This document shows, piece after piece, positions 49,430 to 61,354 of a DNA stretch of 64,000 nt. The notes beneath the pieces were generated by a model. The model did no database searches and was not told the origin of the DNA. It saw only the letters and a program-made list of their open reading frames with translations. Position 1 is the stretch's first letter. Each line of letters starts with the position of its first letter. This DNA is from Panopea generosa (taxonomy: Eukaryota; Mollusca; Bivalvia; Adapedonta; Hiatellidae), in assembly GCA_029582155.1 (NCBI GenBank), contig CM055898.1:28392745-28456744 (forward strand), in the 5' to 3' direction. The position numbers and the translations under genes were made by a program.

Positions 49430-49627
49430 AATCTTGCCACTTTAGGCCAATATCCGGTGTACGTTGTACCACCGGGTGAGACAGAGATAAGAAACTGCAG
49501 GTACTTGTCGTTCCTCCTGAACCTGGCAACATGATTTTGTGATTCTGGTATAAAAATGGGATTTATTGTAATTGTGGGTGGTAAACTTTCTCCTTTAATA
49601 AAAGAAAAATGAGAAAAAATGCACTTA
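49430..49627 (-). CDS. Possible exon of an unknown gene
   Basis: On the minus strand an acceptor-like tttttcttttattaaag precedes a frame reading GESLPPTITINPIFIPESQN and continuing HVARFRRNDKYLQFLISVSP before GGTTYTGYWPKVARF. It looks like globular protein, not simple sequence, but no strong donor follows; candidate GTs lie inside 'ggtggtacaacgtac'. It is on the same strand as the 47,588-47,776 exon, 1.7 kb upstream, and could belong to the same gene. No family recognised. Confidence 0.3.
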
Positions 49628-49659
49628 CAATTTTTAAAAAATCCAACATTTTTTTTCAA

Positions 49660-50690
49660 CCCGTAATAGATCTAACTTTGATTTTAAAGGAAAATATCAA
49701 ATAAATGATTAATTATAAATGATCAACATTTTTATCAGCTTTATTTTGTAACTAAAAAGATTAAATTCGGACAAAGGTTCAAAGAGTTATAAAAGAAATA
49801 CTAAAATGCCAACCGAAATTCCAGCCGTTTAGGTCCCTATATTAAATTAAAATAAAGCTGTCGATCTCTGCAATTAACTCACAGAGTGTATAAAATTAAA
49901 ATAGATCACTATATATAATTATATAAAAAACAAAACAAAAAAAAAACAACGTTTATTTAAAAGAATATTTTTGTTATTTTTAACCGTGCGATGAATCAGT
50001 TATACTCGTGTATTTCATGATGCCGGTATCTGATAATTATGTGTAACTTAAAGTCCCCGTTTCCATGAGGATGTTTGCTCCCAAATAACGTCCCGCGAGG
50101 TCCCCCCACGCTTGATGACAACAGTCGACGAGTATAATACTAATTTAGTAGTAAAAAATCACAAACATGCGTCTGTCTCAGGACTGTCTCGGAGATTACG
50201 GGTTTGAATCCCACAAACCGAATACATGTACTAAAAAAAAGTATTTAACGAGAAAACTCTTTTGAACAAAGCAAGTCTGGATCCAGTTTTAATAATGTAT
50301 TCAGGACAAACTTTTCAACATGGGGTTATTTCTTTTATTATTATTTCCATCTCCGTATAATAAACAAATATTTCAATAAAATCAATGTACATGCGCATGT
50401 ATAAAGTATAGTATCGTATTCATATTAAAATTATAAGAGACTCCTTACATGAACGAGTATTTTCAGTGAACGTAAAAATGCTTCAAATTAATGAAAAAAG
50501 TCTAGAATTATTTAAAATGGCAATGCTGCTGTGCTATTGAGATTTGACTATGAGTTAGGCCAGTCTTACTATTGTTTCCCGGGTTATGGGTTCGGCGCTA
50601 AGCAAATACACCTCACAGGGTAATACCCCCACCCCAAAAAAGCAAATTCCCGGCATGCACTTTGAATACACAACAATAAAAACCCTGGAT
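49660..50690. other. Spacer with worn SINE remnants
   Basis: Two short tRNA-like B-box remnants occur ('gggtttgaatccc' at about 50,210 and 'gggttatgggttcgg' at about 50,580). Otherwise AT-rich with nothing supported. Confidence 0.35.
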
Positions 50691-50739
50691 ATGTTAATTT
50701 AAAGTGTATACATATTATTTGCCGGCGGGGTTTGCACTA

Positions 50740-51640
50740 CCCTTTATTTGCTGGGCACAATATCCCCGTGTTGAACATAGAGATGATCGGGTAGAAAATG
50801 ATATTCATCCTCAACCCCATCGTTACACACTTTACATATTCTATTTTTATACGATAAACCATCGTGTCTTCTTTTTTCTACATTCAAATTATGCGATCCA
50901 ATTCTTAATTTGGTCACCGAATTCCGATACTTTCTGATCGATACTATATTTAAATAATTTTCATGATTATACGTGTATTTGAAATCTCTATATAAAACCA
51001 ACTTTGAAGATATAACTATAACGTCATACCATTGATGAACATATTGGTCACGCAACCGCTGAACAAGTATTTGTAGAAAAATGTGTTCATATTCAGACTG
51101 TACATCTTGACTTTCCCATATGTAACCAAATCAATTGCAATATAGTATGTGCTTAACTTTGCTAACCCAGTTTATTTTGCCATTTTCGGACATTTGTTTT
51201 AACATAATATAACACAATTTAACGTATCTGTCATTTATCATTCTAGTTATTTTTATCCAGTATTTTATACATCTTTTTACAGATTTGATCAACATTGGAT
51301 AACGACCACAATCTTCCAAAACTGCTGCATTCTATGACCAGTTGTTAATACACATGTATCTTTTACAGGCATATCTGTGCACGATTTCTGTTGCATTTCG
51401 CTCCTCAAAGCCCCACAACTCAGATCCATACAATAGTATTGGTGCAATCTTTGTATCGAACATGAGTTGGCATTTGATCAAATTTGTATAAACTTAAAAG
51501 AACAGAAGTCAAAACTCGTTTTGATTTCACAGCTAAGTCATTGAGAAAGATAACCCCACATATGTGAAGCAGTTGACAACTTCAATAGGTTCTCCTTTAT
51601 ATGTCCATCTTTCATTTATAGCAAGATTGCCACCATTTTT
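50740..51640 (-). pseudogene. LINE ORF2 C-terminal remnant
   Basis: Read on the minus strand: GGNLAINERWTYKGEPIEVV, VLEDCGRYPMLIKSVKRCIK, FGYIWESQDVQSEYEHIFLQ, LRDQYVHQWYDVIVISSKLV and SHNLNVEKRRHDG follow in order. The end is a Cys/His knuckle, CKVCNDGVEDEYHFL. This arrangement (post-RT region ending in a CxxC...H knuckle) is typical of a LINE family common in molluscs. One in-frame stop (51,128-51,130) and at least one frameshift near 51,320 inactivate it. The RT core is missing. Confidence 0.85.
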
Positions 51641-51906
51641 AGTTTTTAGTTTAAACATATTTTATTTCAATATCTATGTGTTGCAATACAATAACATGTA
51701 ATATTGTATAAGCTGTAAGAATGATACACAGAGAGAAAATAGATTGGATTGAAAGCGTGCTTATGAAAATACCTTGCTTAAACAGATACAATGATGGCAG
51801 ATAAACGTTTAATGTTATTGGTAATGTTTCAGTACCTAATATACGTTAATAAATTGTGTAGAAAGCTAGTAGAACAAAAGTTTATATTAATTCTAAATTT
51901 CTAAAC

Positions 51907-51908
<2 letters not shown>
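51641..51908. other. Spacer, nothing recognised
   Basis: AT-rich sequence between the LINE remnant and the GA repeat. Confidence 0.4.
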
Positions 51909-51962
<54 letters not shown>

Positions 51963-51981
51963 GGGGGGAGGGAGAGAGAGT
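51909..51981. repeat. (GA)n microsatellite
   Basis: About 25 GA dinucleotides followed by 'ggagggggggaggga' and more GA. Confidence 0.98.
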
Positions 51982-52037
51982 ATCACTTACCGCAGTCTAT
52001 CAAATCGTGCCCATTTTTCAAAAGTTCAATCACCCAT

Positions 52038-52039
52038 AC

Positions 52040-52099
<60 letters not shown>

Positions 52100-52155
52100 G
52101 TGTGTGTGTGTCTGCGTGCGTGCGTGCGTGTGCGTGCGTGCGTGTGTGTGTGTGT
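52038..52155. repeat. (GT)n / (GTGC)n compound microsatellite
   Basis: An uninterrupted GT run passes into tatgtatg, another GT run, and then cgtgcgtg units. It begins only about 57 bp after the GA repeat. Alternating purine-pyrimidine sequence of this length favours Z-DNA. Confidence 0.98.
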
Positions 52156-52159
52156 TTAT

Positions 52160-54270
52160 ACAGCAAATGGATAAAGAGAAGTTCATACCCTGACCCAAGA
52201 AAGTGTATTGACGAGTTATAATCGCCAGCTAGGTCAATGCCTTAAGAGAAGACTGTACTGAATTAGACTAAAAAAGAAATACAGTACGTTTGACGGTCAT
52301 GCGTGCTTGACAAGTATCTGTTTCATATATCTATCTATATATGTTAACAAAGTTTTGCCGATTAAATTACATGCAGTAAAGTTAAGATTAAATAAAGTTT
52401 TACTGACAATTATTCATAGTTGAACGATTACAAACAGTCATCGTGTACTGTTTCAATGAAGTGCTGGCACTCGATAGTGTGCTCAATTTTATACTTAAAT
52501 TGAGAACACTATTTGTGTTTAAGTAAAATAGCAGACTTTAGTATTTTCGAGTAAACGGGCCCAGGGGCTCTACTCTACAAAGTGAAACTGATCCATAATT
52601 TGATGTTGAATATATTTTGCTCCTGTTTTGATAATGGTGAAATATACAAAGGGGATAACGAATAGTATTAAACATTTCATTTAACATATGGCGCCTTATT
52701 TCATCAGGTCCAATTGTCGTATTTACAATTAACTTTGATAAAATGTTTCTATTTCAGTGGTGTTTAATTCATTTAGAACTGTGTTTGTTTAAATATTTTA
52801 GTTAAAACTTATTTATTTTACTTCGAATTTGTGAAACAAGTTATTACAACATATACAAATCACGCAAGAGGTTTTCCTTGGTAGAATTAGTACTAAGCAT
52901 TTGTGGATAAAGTGTCCTAAGTTTATACTGTCTTAAGCAGACACAGTGTCGATATGACTGAAATATTGTTAAAAGCGACGCTAAACATCTAACAAAAATA
53001 ACAATGTGTAGGTCTTCGTTCAAAATACTGTAAGAATTAGGGTTTTTTTTTATGAAATTTACATATAAAGTTATAGAAAATTGGGACTATAAACTTTATC
53101 TACATAAGACGCAGAGTATGAGGTGTCAGTGTTAAAAGGGACGGTAAGGTGTCACAACTTCTGGAATTTTCTTAAATTAACATTGTGTTTGTTTTTTAAA
53201 AATGCGGGGACTTGTTATATTGATATCACATAATGAATATTCTATCGTTTGTGTTTGTTTTACTTTGTGTTATTAACCTTGGCTGCATTCATTTCGCTTA
53301 AACGTTTAATTTGTTTGCAAACATTTTATAACAGAACGACATGATCGCTTTAAACGTTTGCTAATAGATTAAACACCTTTGAGAGCTGGACTACATTCAG
53401 CAAGGTTAAACATAGTTACTCTGTTCATAAACGCAAACGGTGTCCAAACGAACGAAAAGTAAAAGGACATCGGACTACATCGGACTACATCGGCGCTGTC
53501 CCTCCTGTTCTCATTAAGACACGTGATTAAACACGTGATAAAACACTTCATTCTCTGTGACACAAACTTTTGTTTAAAATAAACACATTTTGTTCTATTT
53601 ATTGAATTAAACACACTGCATTCAGTGTAGCATCACTGTTTGAAATTAAACGCACAATCATGTGAATTGTTGTTTATAAGTTTTTGTTTTCTAAAATAAG
53701 ACTTGTTTCAATCTTATCTTTTCTTCAGTTATACTTTGCTTGCTTACACAAATGAACAAAGATAAACCCCGTTTTACCTGTATATACTGTATATAATTTT
53801 TGAGAACAAATATAAATATATGTACACGTGTACGCAAACAGTGCGTCCTGATTTTCACATGTCATGGTATAGCCATTGTGTGTACTGAATGCAGGGTGCA
53901 TAAATCAGAAGAACCTTGAGTCATATGGTGTATACATCACTTCTTTTTAAATTCAACGTTTTTTATTGTAGTACTGTTTAGATAAGCATTGTTTAACTCG
54001 AGGAGTATCCTATGAAGTTGTAAGCTTTTGTAATGCTCCATTTGTCGGTGTAAGTAAATTTGGAAACAAGATTAGTCCTTAAATATGCGATTCCATAAAG
54101 TAACACTGAAAAATAAATATCTTGATATGGTTATATGTCCATTGGTGTAAACATTGATCTGAAACGTGAACATGAATAAAACATCGAGTGTAACATTGCC
54201 GTGTACCCCTTTAAAAAGTCGTTCCTTTTTTCCTTAGTATGTGCTAATCTAATTTAGTTCGATTGCGAAG
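52160..54270. other. Long spacer with few landmarks
   Basis: A worn SINE 3' body and tail lies at about 52,880-53,005 ('gtcgatatgactgaaatatt', 'gcgacgctaaacat'), shared with family A. A 12-bp direct repeat, cggactacatcg, is at 53,470-53,495, and a cacgtgat pair at 53,521-53,540. No exon could be supported; the 81-codon minus frame at 53,369 has no recognisable features. Confidence 0.45.
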
Positions 54271-54274
54271 AAAG

Positions 54275-54420
54275 CTCAGAGCTTGAGTCCGCTTTCTGGA
54301 TAGAACCAGTGATGAGTTGTTTTAAGAGATATGGGGTCAAGTTGGGGATCGAACCCGCAATTTCTGGCATGAACGTCCAACACTATATCACTACATTACC
54401 ACATCTTTATACTTATTAAA
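54275..54420 (-). mobile_element. tRNA-derived SINE fragment (family B)
   Basis: On the minus strand a B box (GGGTTCGATCCCC) is intact within 'ccagaaattgcgggttcgat'. The body ends 'actggttctatccagaaagc', as in the copies at 36,290 and 46,673. The A box is worn. Confidence 0.75.
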
Positions 54421-54444
54421 TATTACATATGACACGCCTATTTA

Positions 54445-54780
54445 AAGGGATAATATCATGGGGGAAAAAACGCTACAAATATCTTAAAAATAAAATTATT
54501 TATAAAATTGAGAAAATGCATCTCATTACCATCAATAAATAAACATCCGAATGTTGTGGTATATCAAATCAACCAAAACGTGACAAAAATGATATCTAAA
54601 TTGTAATGGTAAACTTAAAGGAAGTATATCAGGTAAAAAGCGCTATAAATGTCAAAAAATAAAATTATTTTAAAAATAGATCAAGAGCATCTCATTATCA
54701 TTAATAAATAAAATCCAAATGGTTTGGTGTGTCACCAAAACGTGACATAATTGATATTTAAATTGGAGTGCAAAACTTGA
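54445..54780 (+). repeat. Tandem duplication, about 170-bp unit
   Basis: Two diverged copies share 'aaaggRaRtatatca', 'gcgctataaat/cgctacaaat', 'agcatctcattaYcatYaata' and 'ccaaaacgtgacaWaaWtgat'. The offset is about 171 bp. Confidence 0.8.
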
Positions 54781-55466
54781 AACGAAATCCCCATTCTAAA
54801 AATAGACAGCTCTTAATAACCTTTATATCGTCATTTGAACACTTTCTAAGATGAAATAAATTGTATTACGTGTACACCAGTATAACGAATCATATTGAAA
54901 TCAAAATGTAATCGCGTGACTCATTTGATACGTCACAAAATATGTTGCAATTTTAAGCAAGAACTCTATTTTAGTCTAACCTAGGCACGTAGCCCAAGTT
55001 GGGAAATCCCTTTTCAATATAATATTTTGGCATGTTTAAATATATATCCTTTTGGCAATGCGGGATCAGTGAATATATTTAGGGATGCTGTATTGGAAAT
55101 AAATGTTTTTAGCCAATTTAAAACAATAAAAAAAATCCTGATATATTCCCTTTAAAACGGAATATTCTAAAATAGTCGTTAGGACAACAGAGATTCTTCC
55201 AGAATATAATTCTAGACGGCACATGCCCACACACCTTCTAAGGGTGTGGGACCAACCCTCTGTTCCAGAGTAGTGTCTAATGGCCACCTCACTTGAAAAG
55301 TTCAGATCAATCTTTCGGGTGTGGTCTTTTTGACCAACCCAGAAATCAAAGATCGTACAGACGTTAAACTGTAAGTAGATTGATAGTCATTTGAAAAAGC
55401 TGTACACCATATTATGCTTTATCGATGATCTAATTACAATCTGGAAATATCCTAGCTCGTTATTTG
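54781..55466. other. Spacer, nothing recognised
   Basis: It contains a short hairpin, 'cccacacaccttctaagggtgtggg' region (55,226-55,250), and no supported gene. Confidence 0.4.
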
Positions 55467-55619
55467 GAAGAAGAAGAAGAAGAAGAACAGGAAAAAAGAA
55501 TAAGAAGAAGAAAAAAAGAAAAAGAAGTAAAGGAAGAAGAAGAAGATGATGATGATGATGATGAAGAAGAAGAAGAAGAAGAACGGGAAGAAGAAAGAAG
55601 TAGGGAAGAAGAAGAAGAA

Positions 55620-55650
<31 letters not shown>

Positions 55651-55759
55651 AAGGAAGAAGAAGAAGAAGAAGAAGAAGAAGAAGAAGGAAGAAGAAAAAG
55701 AATAAGAAGAAGAAGAAGAAAGAAAGAAGGAAGTAAGGGAAGAAGAAGAAGAAGAAGAA

Positions 55760-55804
<45 letters not shown>

Positions 55805-55830
55805 AAAATAGAGAAGATGATGAAGAATAA
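55467..55830. repeat. 365-bp (GAA)n/(GAAA)n polypurine tract
   Basis: Almost pure purine on the plus strand: GAA repeats with GAT and GGAA interruptions, ending in about eleven GAAA units at 55,764-55,805. All long frames across it are low-complexity artefacts. Such tracts can form triplex DNA. Confidence 0.98.
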
Positions 55831-56135
55831 GAAGAAGTTCGCATATTTTAACATTGCAGTAAAGCATGTGCCATAGGTATTTGAAGGTATGTATCATTTG
55901 AATTATTTGTTTTTTGTTTTTCCGACTTTGCTATATACTCATATATTTTCAACAGATTTGAAATATATGTAAACCAGTGACTATTTCGTATATGAAAATA
56001 TATGATAATTATTACTACATAGTGATATTGTATATTATGTAAACTTGAATGTTAAGAAATAAACTTTTTCGAGTAACTTTCAAATGACATTTTTTCTGAA
56101 AATCATACAGTTAAAACATACATATTTCTTTTTAT
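55831..56135. other. AT-rich spacer
   Basis: Nothing recognised; it may be intronic if the exon-like segment downstream is real. Confidence 0.4.
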
Positions 56136-56141
56136 TTTCAG

Positions 56142-56281
56142 CACTGGGAAAAAGGTTTTCCTGTGATGAATTGGACGAGTCCCCACTTCCAGCTGCCGAG
56201 AGCTCTGTCCTGATAACTGCCAAGATAGTCCTGCAGCAGATGCTGAAAGCGCCGAAAAGTGCTTCGATAGGTTACCGCTAG
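56142..56281 (+). CDS. Possible 3' exon of an unknown gene (copy 1)
   Basis: After a strong acceptor (tttctttttattttcag) the frame reads LGKRFSCDELDESPLPAAES, continues SVLITAKIVLQQMLKAPKSA and stops at TAG 56,279-56,281. It has balanced composition and higher GC than its flanks. A related segment with its own acceptor follows at 56,386. No upstream exon or family could be recognised. Confidence 0.35.
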
Positions 56282-56385
56282 TGATAATACTTACGCAGTG
56301 CTCAGATACATATTAAAGCATATCTTATCATACACATATGACTGTGGACAAACATACAAAAAAAATCTTTCTCTTTATTTTTCAG

Positions 56386-56457
56386 ACTAGGAAGAAATTC
56401 ACCTGCGGGAAACATAATGCGAAGATGTCCCAACATCTGGTGCTGGTAAACTTCTGA
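56386..56457 (+). CDS. Possible alternative 3' exon (copy 2)
   Basis: A matching acceptor (ctctttatttttcag) is followed by TRKKFTCGKHNAKMSQHLVL and VNF, then TGA. The first about 25 bases align with the 56,142 exon start after one base of shift (GKRFSC against RKKFTC). A donor-like CTG|gtaaac lies at 56,446, so it may be internal instead. Either duplicated alternative exons or a decayed copy. Confidence 0.25.
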   Translation, partial: TRKKFTCGKHNAKMSQHLVLVNF

Positions 56458-59400
56458 CAAGAGAATCCAAACAAAAACGAATTTTCCACCATACCATTTT
56501 TAACACAGAATACCGGTAGGTCACATATGACGACTAGGTGTAATGGTGGAGGAAGACCTCAACTGCATGTACTAATGTCACCGAAAGCGAAATCGTGTCT
56601 AATTGTTGTCGGTCTTTAGATTCAAACCAGTTGGTGTTAGCTTTAGCAAAGTGGGGAATTAGCTGGTAGGCAGCTTACACACAGCTGTTGTTTACGATGA
56701 CGCACGTGGGGTTTGTCTAACTTTAATAGCAGACTTAACATATTGGACGATTTGTTGTCCAATACAGCACAAACTGTAAGACAAGAAACTACACATTTAA
56801 CATCACTCAAAATCATTACAGATAGTGATTCTCACGTCACCGTCAGCTGTCAATTATTTTTTTAATAGAAGCGGTAATTTAAATTTTGTAAATTATGTTA
56901 CTCCTAAAGTAACCGATTTATGGACGTAACAAAACTTTCCGACCCGTTTGAGGTATGTAAAAGTGAGTTCCAACAGTTGTCAATATTTCTCACAAATTTG
57001 GTACTGATTTAACGTATGAAATGTATACACAGGGACTGTGATGCTGTGCAGTTGGGCTGAACCCTAAATGTTTATAGAGGGGAGGAGTGTAGTGAATGTA
57101 CAAAGGTCACTCACTGTAGCCTAACTTGAGCTAGCTTTTATAGTGATAAGCAGGAATAGCGCCTACCTTAGTCCTAGCACTTATTAGGTCCAAACGTTGG
57201 TATGGGAGTGTTGTCATGGATCCCTATCTGCTAGCCTGATTAATAAGGCGGGAATGGACAGCTTTTTTATTATTTTGATATCTGATCTGCTGTCCCGGGA
57301 GACACAAAATAAAAATCTTTTAAAGGCTCAATAGAGATGTTCAATATGTCGCACTACCTATCTGCAAGGTGACATTGAGCGATTAAAACAAGAGCAGAGA
57401 TCTGCTGCCCATTTCATGACTAATGACTATAGATCCAGTTAAAGGCCCATCGCCGGTAGCTCCTACACACAGTATTATAGGCGGGGCTTATCACTAGCAG
57501 CCGACAAGTTTACTACAGTTATTTGATAATACTCATGTCCAACATAAGCTGTTACTACCAGCATAGCCATAGACGATACTGCCTGTTACAAGTTAACACA
57601 CACTGAATTTCTTGTAAATATATTTCATTGATATTATGGAAGTTAATCTAAGCAACAATGTTTCTTGTACGTGCAGGTTCCTCAGTATTATGGATTAAAA
57701 TAAAGGTTTCCCCAGATTTAGTACAGCAAACACAGCACTCAAATATATTGCAATGGACATCTTATCTGCATGCATAATAAACAAAATTGCTAATTAGGTA
57801 CATCCAATTTACAGTATCATGCTGGGTTACATATAACACATCTCTGGTCATGATCAAAGAGATAAAGTGAAATTATTTGGGTCAAGTTCCATGGATTAGT
57901 ACATTATTTACTTAGAGAGAATGAAACTATTTATGAAAAATGGTTTATCTTATTTATTATGGACTTATAATATCAAACAGGCATACATGTTGTAATGAAT
58001 TGTAAATAAATTGCTTGGACACAAGTAAAGGGCAAACAATTATTTGTGAGACAAAACATACAAAGATTGAAAAATACAGAAACCCCTTTGACATAATAGA
58101 ATGACCCATTCCATTTAGGTTCACAATTTCCCTGGCAAAACTTACAAATGGAAGAAAATCACGGAAATACTTTGAAGGTTTCGAGGGAACAGTTTTGTAT
58201 ATTATTCCATTTATTTGATTATAATGTGTGATTTTGAGGATCATTTAGTTACACCAGACTGGTCAATTAATGTTGATGAAAATAACTATAGTTAGAAACA
58301 GAACATACTTGCAGGAATATTTATTGTCAGATGGCAATCATGACAAAAATTGAGGCACAGATGGGGAAAATGATAACATGATTATTGATGCTGATGATGA
58401 TGATGAAAATAAATGTGGATATTGTTTTCATGTCCGTTTATAACATTTCAACATCAGTTTTGGCTAGGTGAATTTTCATTTCCTAATCAAAGAAACAGTC
58501 ATTTATCAAAACGTAGATACAGAAAATACTGGAATATGTTTTCAAATGTAGGAGTTTGGTTCCTACTTAATTATGTAATAACAAAAGCAAAGAATATTGA
58601 ACCAACCAAGATCTAAATTAAGCAAAGTTGTGTTTTGAACCTAGTACATGGTGCATACACATACATCCAATGCCACCTATATAGCACTAAGTGGTTTTAA
58701 TTGAAGGCTGTGATTTAAGAACTGTAAAAACAATAAAATGACATTTATTTGCTAAAAAAACAAAAACTTAAAGTTATTTCCAAAAGTAAGCTATTGTGAA
58801 TTATGGGATTCAAAACAATGATCAACCAAGGTTAGTGTGAATAGTTACTTATTTGCATCCAAATAAAAAAGCATGTATGCATGTATCTGAGATAAGCCAT
58901 CAACTACAATGTATAATCATTTGTTTATAATATGAAAAAGGCAGAAATATTATGAAGATTAATCTTCCTAAACATGTAATTCACAAACTGAAAGTCAAAC
59001 ACATTATTCTACTCTGAGATATCAAACACTGCATGGCTCCTCAAAGTGGGTTATACACATCTCCGAGCAAGTTTTGCTGTTTACACCACGTGACAAGGGT
59101 CAGACAGGGTTCAAAATTCAAATATTTAGCAAATTTTCCTTGATATTTCAATTTTGTAAGGACTTCTACTCCTTTGTTTCAGGGAGCTTTTGTGAATAAA
59201 GGGTATTTTTATAAAGACAAAATATGTCCCTACAACTGCACTTCTTTTTGAAAATAATGACAACTTTGTTACTATGTTTTACAGAAAAACATCTCCCAAT
59301 TCAACATTGTTGCAAGAAAGTGCTACCATTTTAAATTAGGCTCCTCCCATTTCTTTTTATAGAAAAGTTTGGGGTTTAAGACGGTTGTGTCACTGACATG

Positions 59401-60228
59401 CTTATGGAACTGTACCTCCCAACACTACAAGAGAGATGATTCCATCAGAGGCTAACGTACCTGTACCAAGGTGGTGAAAGGGCATACATGTAATAGCAAT
59501 TAACATCAAACAGTATTAAAAACCACTTTGACCAAACAGTTAGAGCTAAACAGTACAATAACTATATCCATCTGAACATCATTGGGATTAATTAAACAAT
59601 AATAGTATACAAACTGTTTTCAGACAATCATTGCTAAGACAGACATTCTTTGTGAGAATAATCAAGGAGTGACAGTGTGGTATCTGCAGTTTAAAGACAC
59701 ATATCAATTTTGATTTATTGCGCACATCCACCTGTTGAGTTTAAGCCAGTAGTGGTTGCTTCGACATAATATCTAAATCCATATCCAGGTTGAAGTACAC
59801 CAACTGTATTGGAAGTTTAGTATGGAGTCAGTTCTTTGATGGGTGATGCTGTCGCTTTATTCCTATATTGAAATGGTTTTCAAAATATATCCTCCAATTT
59901 CAAAGTTGAATTAAATCCCTCCCCTATTTCAACAAAATAAATCATTTAAATATCTTCGTCATAGAACTTTTGGTCCAGAAACATGAGCTCCAACTCAAAA
60001 GAAATTATTTGCTATACTGTTTATATTTTGATAAATTTTTTCTCGCGCAGTTGTTTGTAAAGTATTGGCTTCTTCTTTATCAGATGTGATTAAAGTTGAT
60101 TGACCTCATTTAAACAAAAATATATTTTGTAGAAAAAAAATATGTTGGTAAGTTTCCATTTAACAAAAAAAGCACTTATGGTGGTGTGTTTGCAGTGTTC
60201 TTTCATTGCAAGGTTTCCTGTTTGGCAT
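56458..60228. other. Long spacer, nothing firmly recognised
   Basis: The GC-richer stretch at 56,500-57,500 has no coherent frames. Farther on the sequence is AT-rich with short unsupported frames (95 codons minus at 57,957; 67 plus at 58,413). A small GAT run lies at 58,390. Confidence 0.4.
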
Positions 60229-60410
60229 TACAGTAAAACCTGTATAAGTGGCCACCTCTATTAAGCAGCCACTTGTCTTAATCAGCCATATTTGTTATTT
60301 CCCGTTAATATGCTTTCAGAGCAAATTAATCTGCATCAAACAACAACCTGTCTTAAAAGGCCACATCTGTTTCTTCCCTTGACTGGCTGCTTAAGACAGG
60401 TTTGACTGTA
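60229..60410. mobile_element. Complete 180-bp MITE with TA target duplication
   Basis: The ends TACAGTAAAACCTGT and ACAGGTTTGACTGTA are inverted repeats with one mismatch, TA being the target duplication. Internal GGCCAC segments repeat the motif 'aacctgtcttaaaaggccac'. A truncated relative is at 37,604-37,735. The TA site suggests a Tc1/mariner origin. Confidence 0.8.
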
Positions 60411-60423
60411 TTTGTATTTTCAG

Positions 60424-60627
60424 AATATGTCAACACAAGAATAAGTAAACAATATCAGCATGTCAGAATAGCAAAGAATGGCCTCAGTGCATCAACAATT
60501 TGTGAATGGCGAGTACAGTGAAGTAGTGAAGAGATTGGAATGCCAGCTAAATGACACAAACATCCATCAGCCATTGTCCACTCAGCTACTACTCCAGAAC
60601 AATGTCATTGTCTGCAATTATATTATG
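60424..60627 (+). CDS. First coding exon of an unrecognised gene
   Basis: An acceptor (tttgtattttcag) ends at 60,423. After 54 bases of leader the first ATG in good context (gaATGG, 60,478) opens 50 codons: MASVHQQFVNGEYSEVVKRL, then ECQLNDTNIHQPLSTQLLLQ and NNVIVCNYIM. The exon ends at donor ATG|gtaatg (60,628) in phase 0. The helical, amphipathic pattern (a pair of helices with short turns) resembles a TPR-type start, but no family is certain. The next exon at 63,099 continues the frame exactly. Confidence 0.65.
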
Positions 60628-60673
60628 GTAATGTGTACTTTAATGTATGAAACTATAAAGTTTTTGACGCCAT

Positions 60674-60925
60674 GCGCGGTTAGCTCAGTCAATAGTGCAT
60701 CTGACAATCAATCAAGGGGTCATGAGTTTGGATCCACATTCTCAGTGATGAATGAAGTATCACATTACATCTCATTGTCATTGGTCACTCACCACTGATT
60801 CATGTGAGAAAGTTAGCAGTTACTTGCAAAGATAGTTGTGCATGAATACTGGTTAACTTTCCATGATCCGGGGAAAGTGTGGTCGGGTTAACTGATCTTT
60901 TGATTGAATATTTATCTTCATTTTA
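60674..60925 (+). mobile_element. tRNA-derived SINE (family C), intronic
   Basis: A tRNA-like head (gcggttagctcagtcaatag ... gtcatgagtttggatccac) and a body with 'catctcattgtcattggtca' match the copy at 36,710-36,990. It lies in the intron of the 60,424/63,099 gene. Confidence 0.7.
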
Positions 60926-60939
60926 TGCAAGCAAGGGCT

Positions 60940-61060
60940 AACTTTACCACTCTTTCCTGGGATCCTGTATGGTGAAACAGATTTCGAAGACAGAACCCAT
61001 CTCCACACGTAACAGATAACTTTCCCACTTGAGTCAGAGGTGAGAGAGGAATGACAAGGA
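60940..61060 (-). mobile_element. SINE family C body, inverted
   Basis: On the minus strand it reads 'caagtgggaaagttatctgt' and 'ggatcccaggaaagagtggt', the body of the same SINE family. It therefore faces the plus-strand copy directly upstream, and the head is missing. Confidence 0.65.
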
Positions 61061-61354
61061 GATGCATTGATAAAATATTGATTATAAATAAATTGCATTT
61101 TCAGGCAATACTATTATCTTGCGAATATCCCAAGATATGGCAATTCATAGAACAAACCAGTTATGATGTCAAACATTGATAAATTGAATTTGCGTTGATA
61201 GCATACTCTGAAAATATGATTTATTTCCATTTATTGTTTTTGTTTAATATTAATAACAGTATAACATTTGACACTCGCTACAAAGCATTTTTCTGACAGA
61301 ACATAGTAAGGGACAGAATCAAACTAAGAAAGGTCCACTGAGTTAATTGAAGAC

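Noticed and set aside
49440..49462. 17-bp match (acgtacaccggatattg) between the 49.45-kb exon candidate and 47.88 kb
   Set aside because: One short match is not unexpected in 64 kb searched on both strands, and the flanks do not align.
51983..52198. His/Thr-repeat frame of 71 codons
   Set aside because: It is a translation of the GT microsatellite.
55387..55897. Long Phe/Leu/Ser and Lys/Glu frames of up to 155 codons
   Set aside because: All are low-complexity readings of the GAA polypurine tract.
57957..58244. 95-codon minus frame with a hydrophobic stretch
   Set aside because: AT-rich composition, no splice signals or recognisable domain, and no repeat or gene context.
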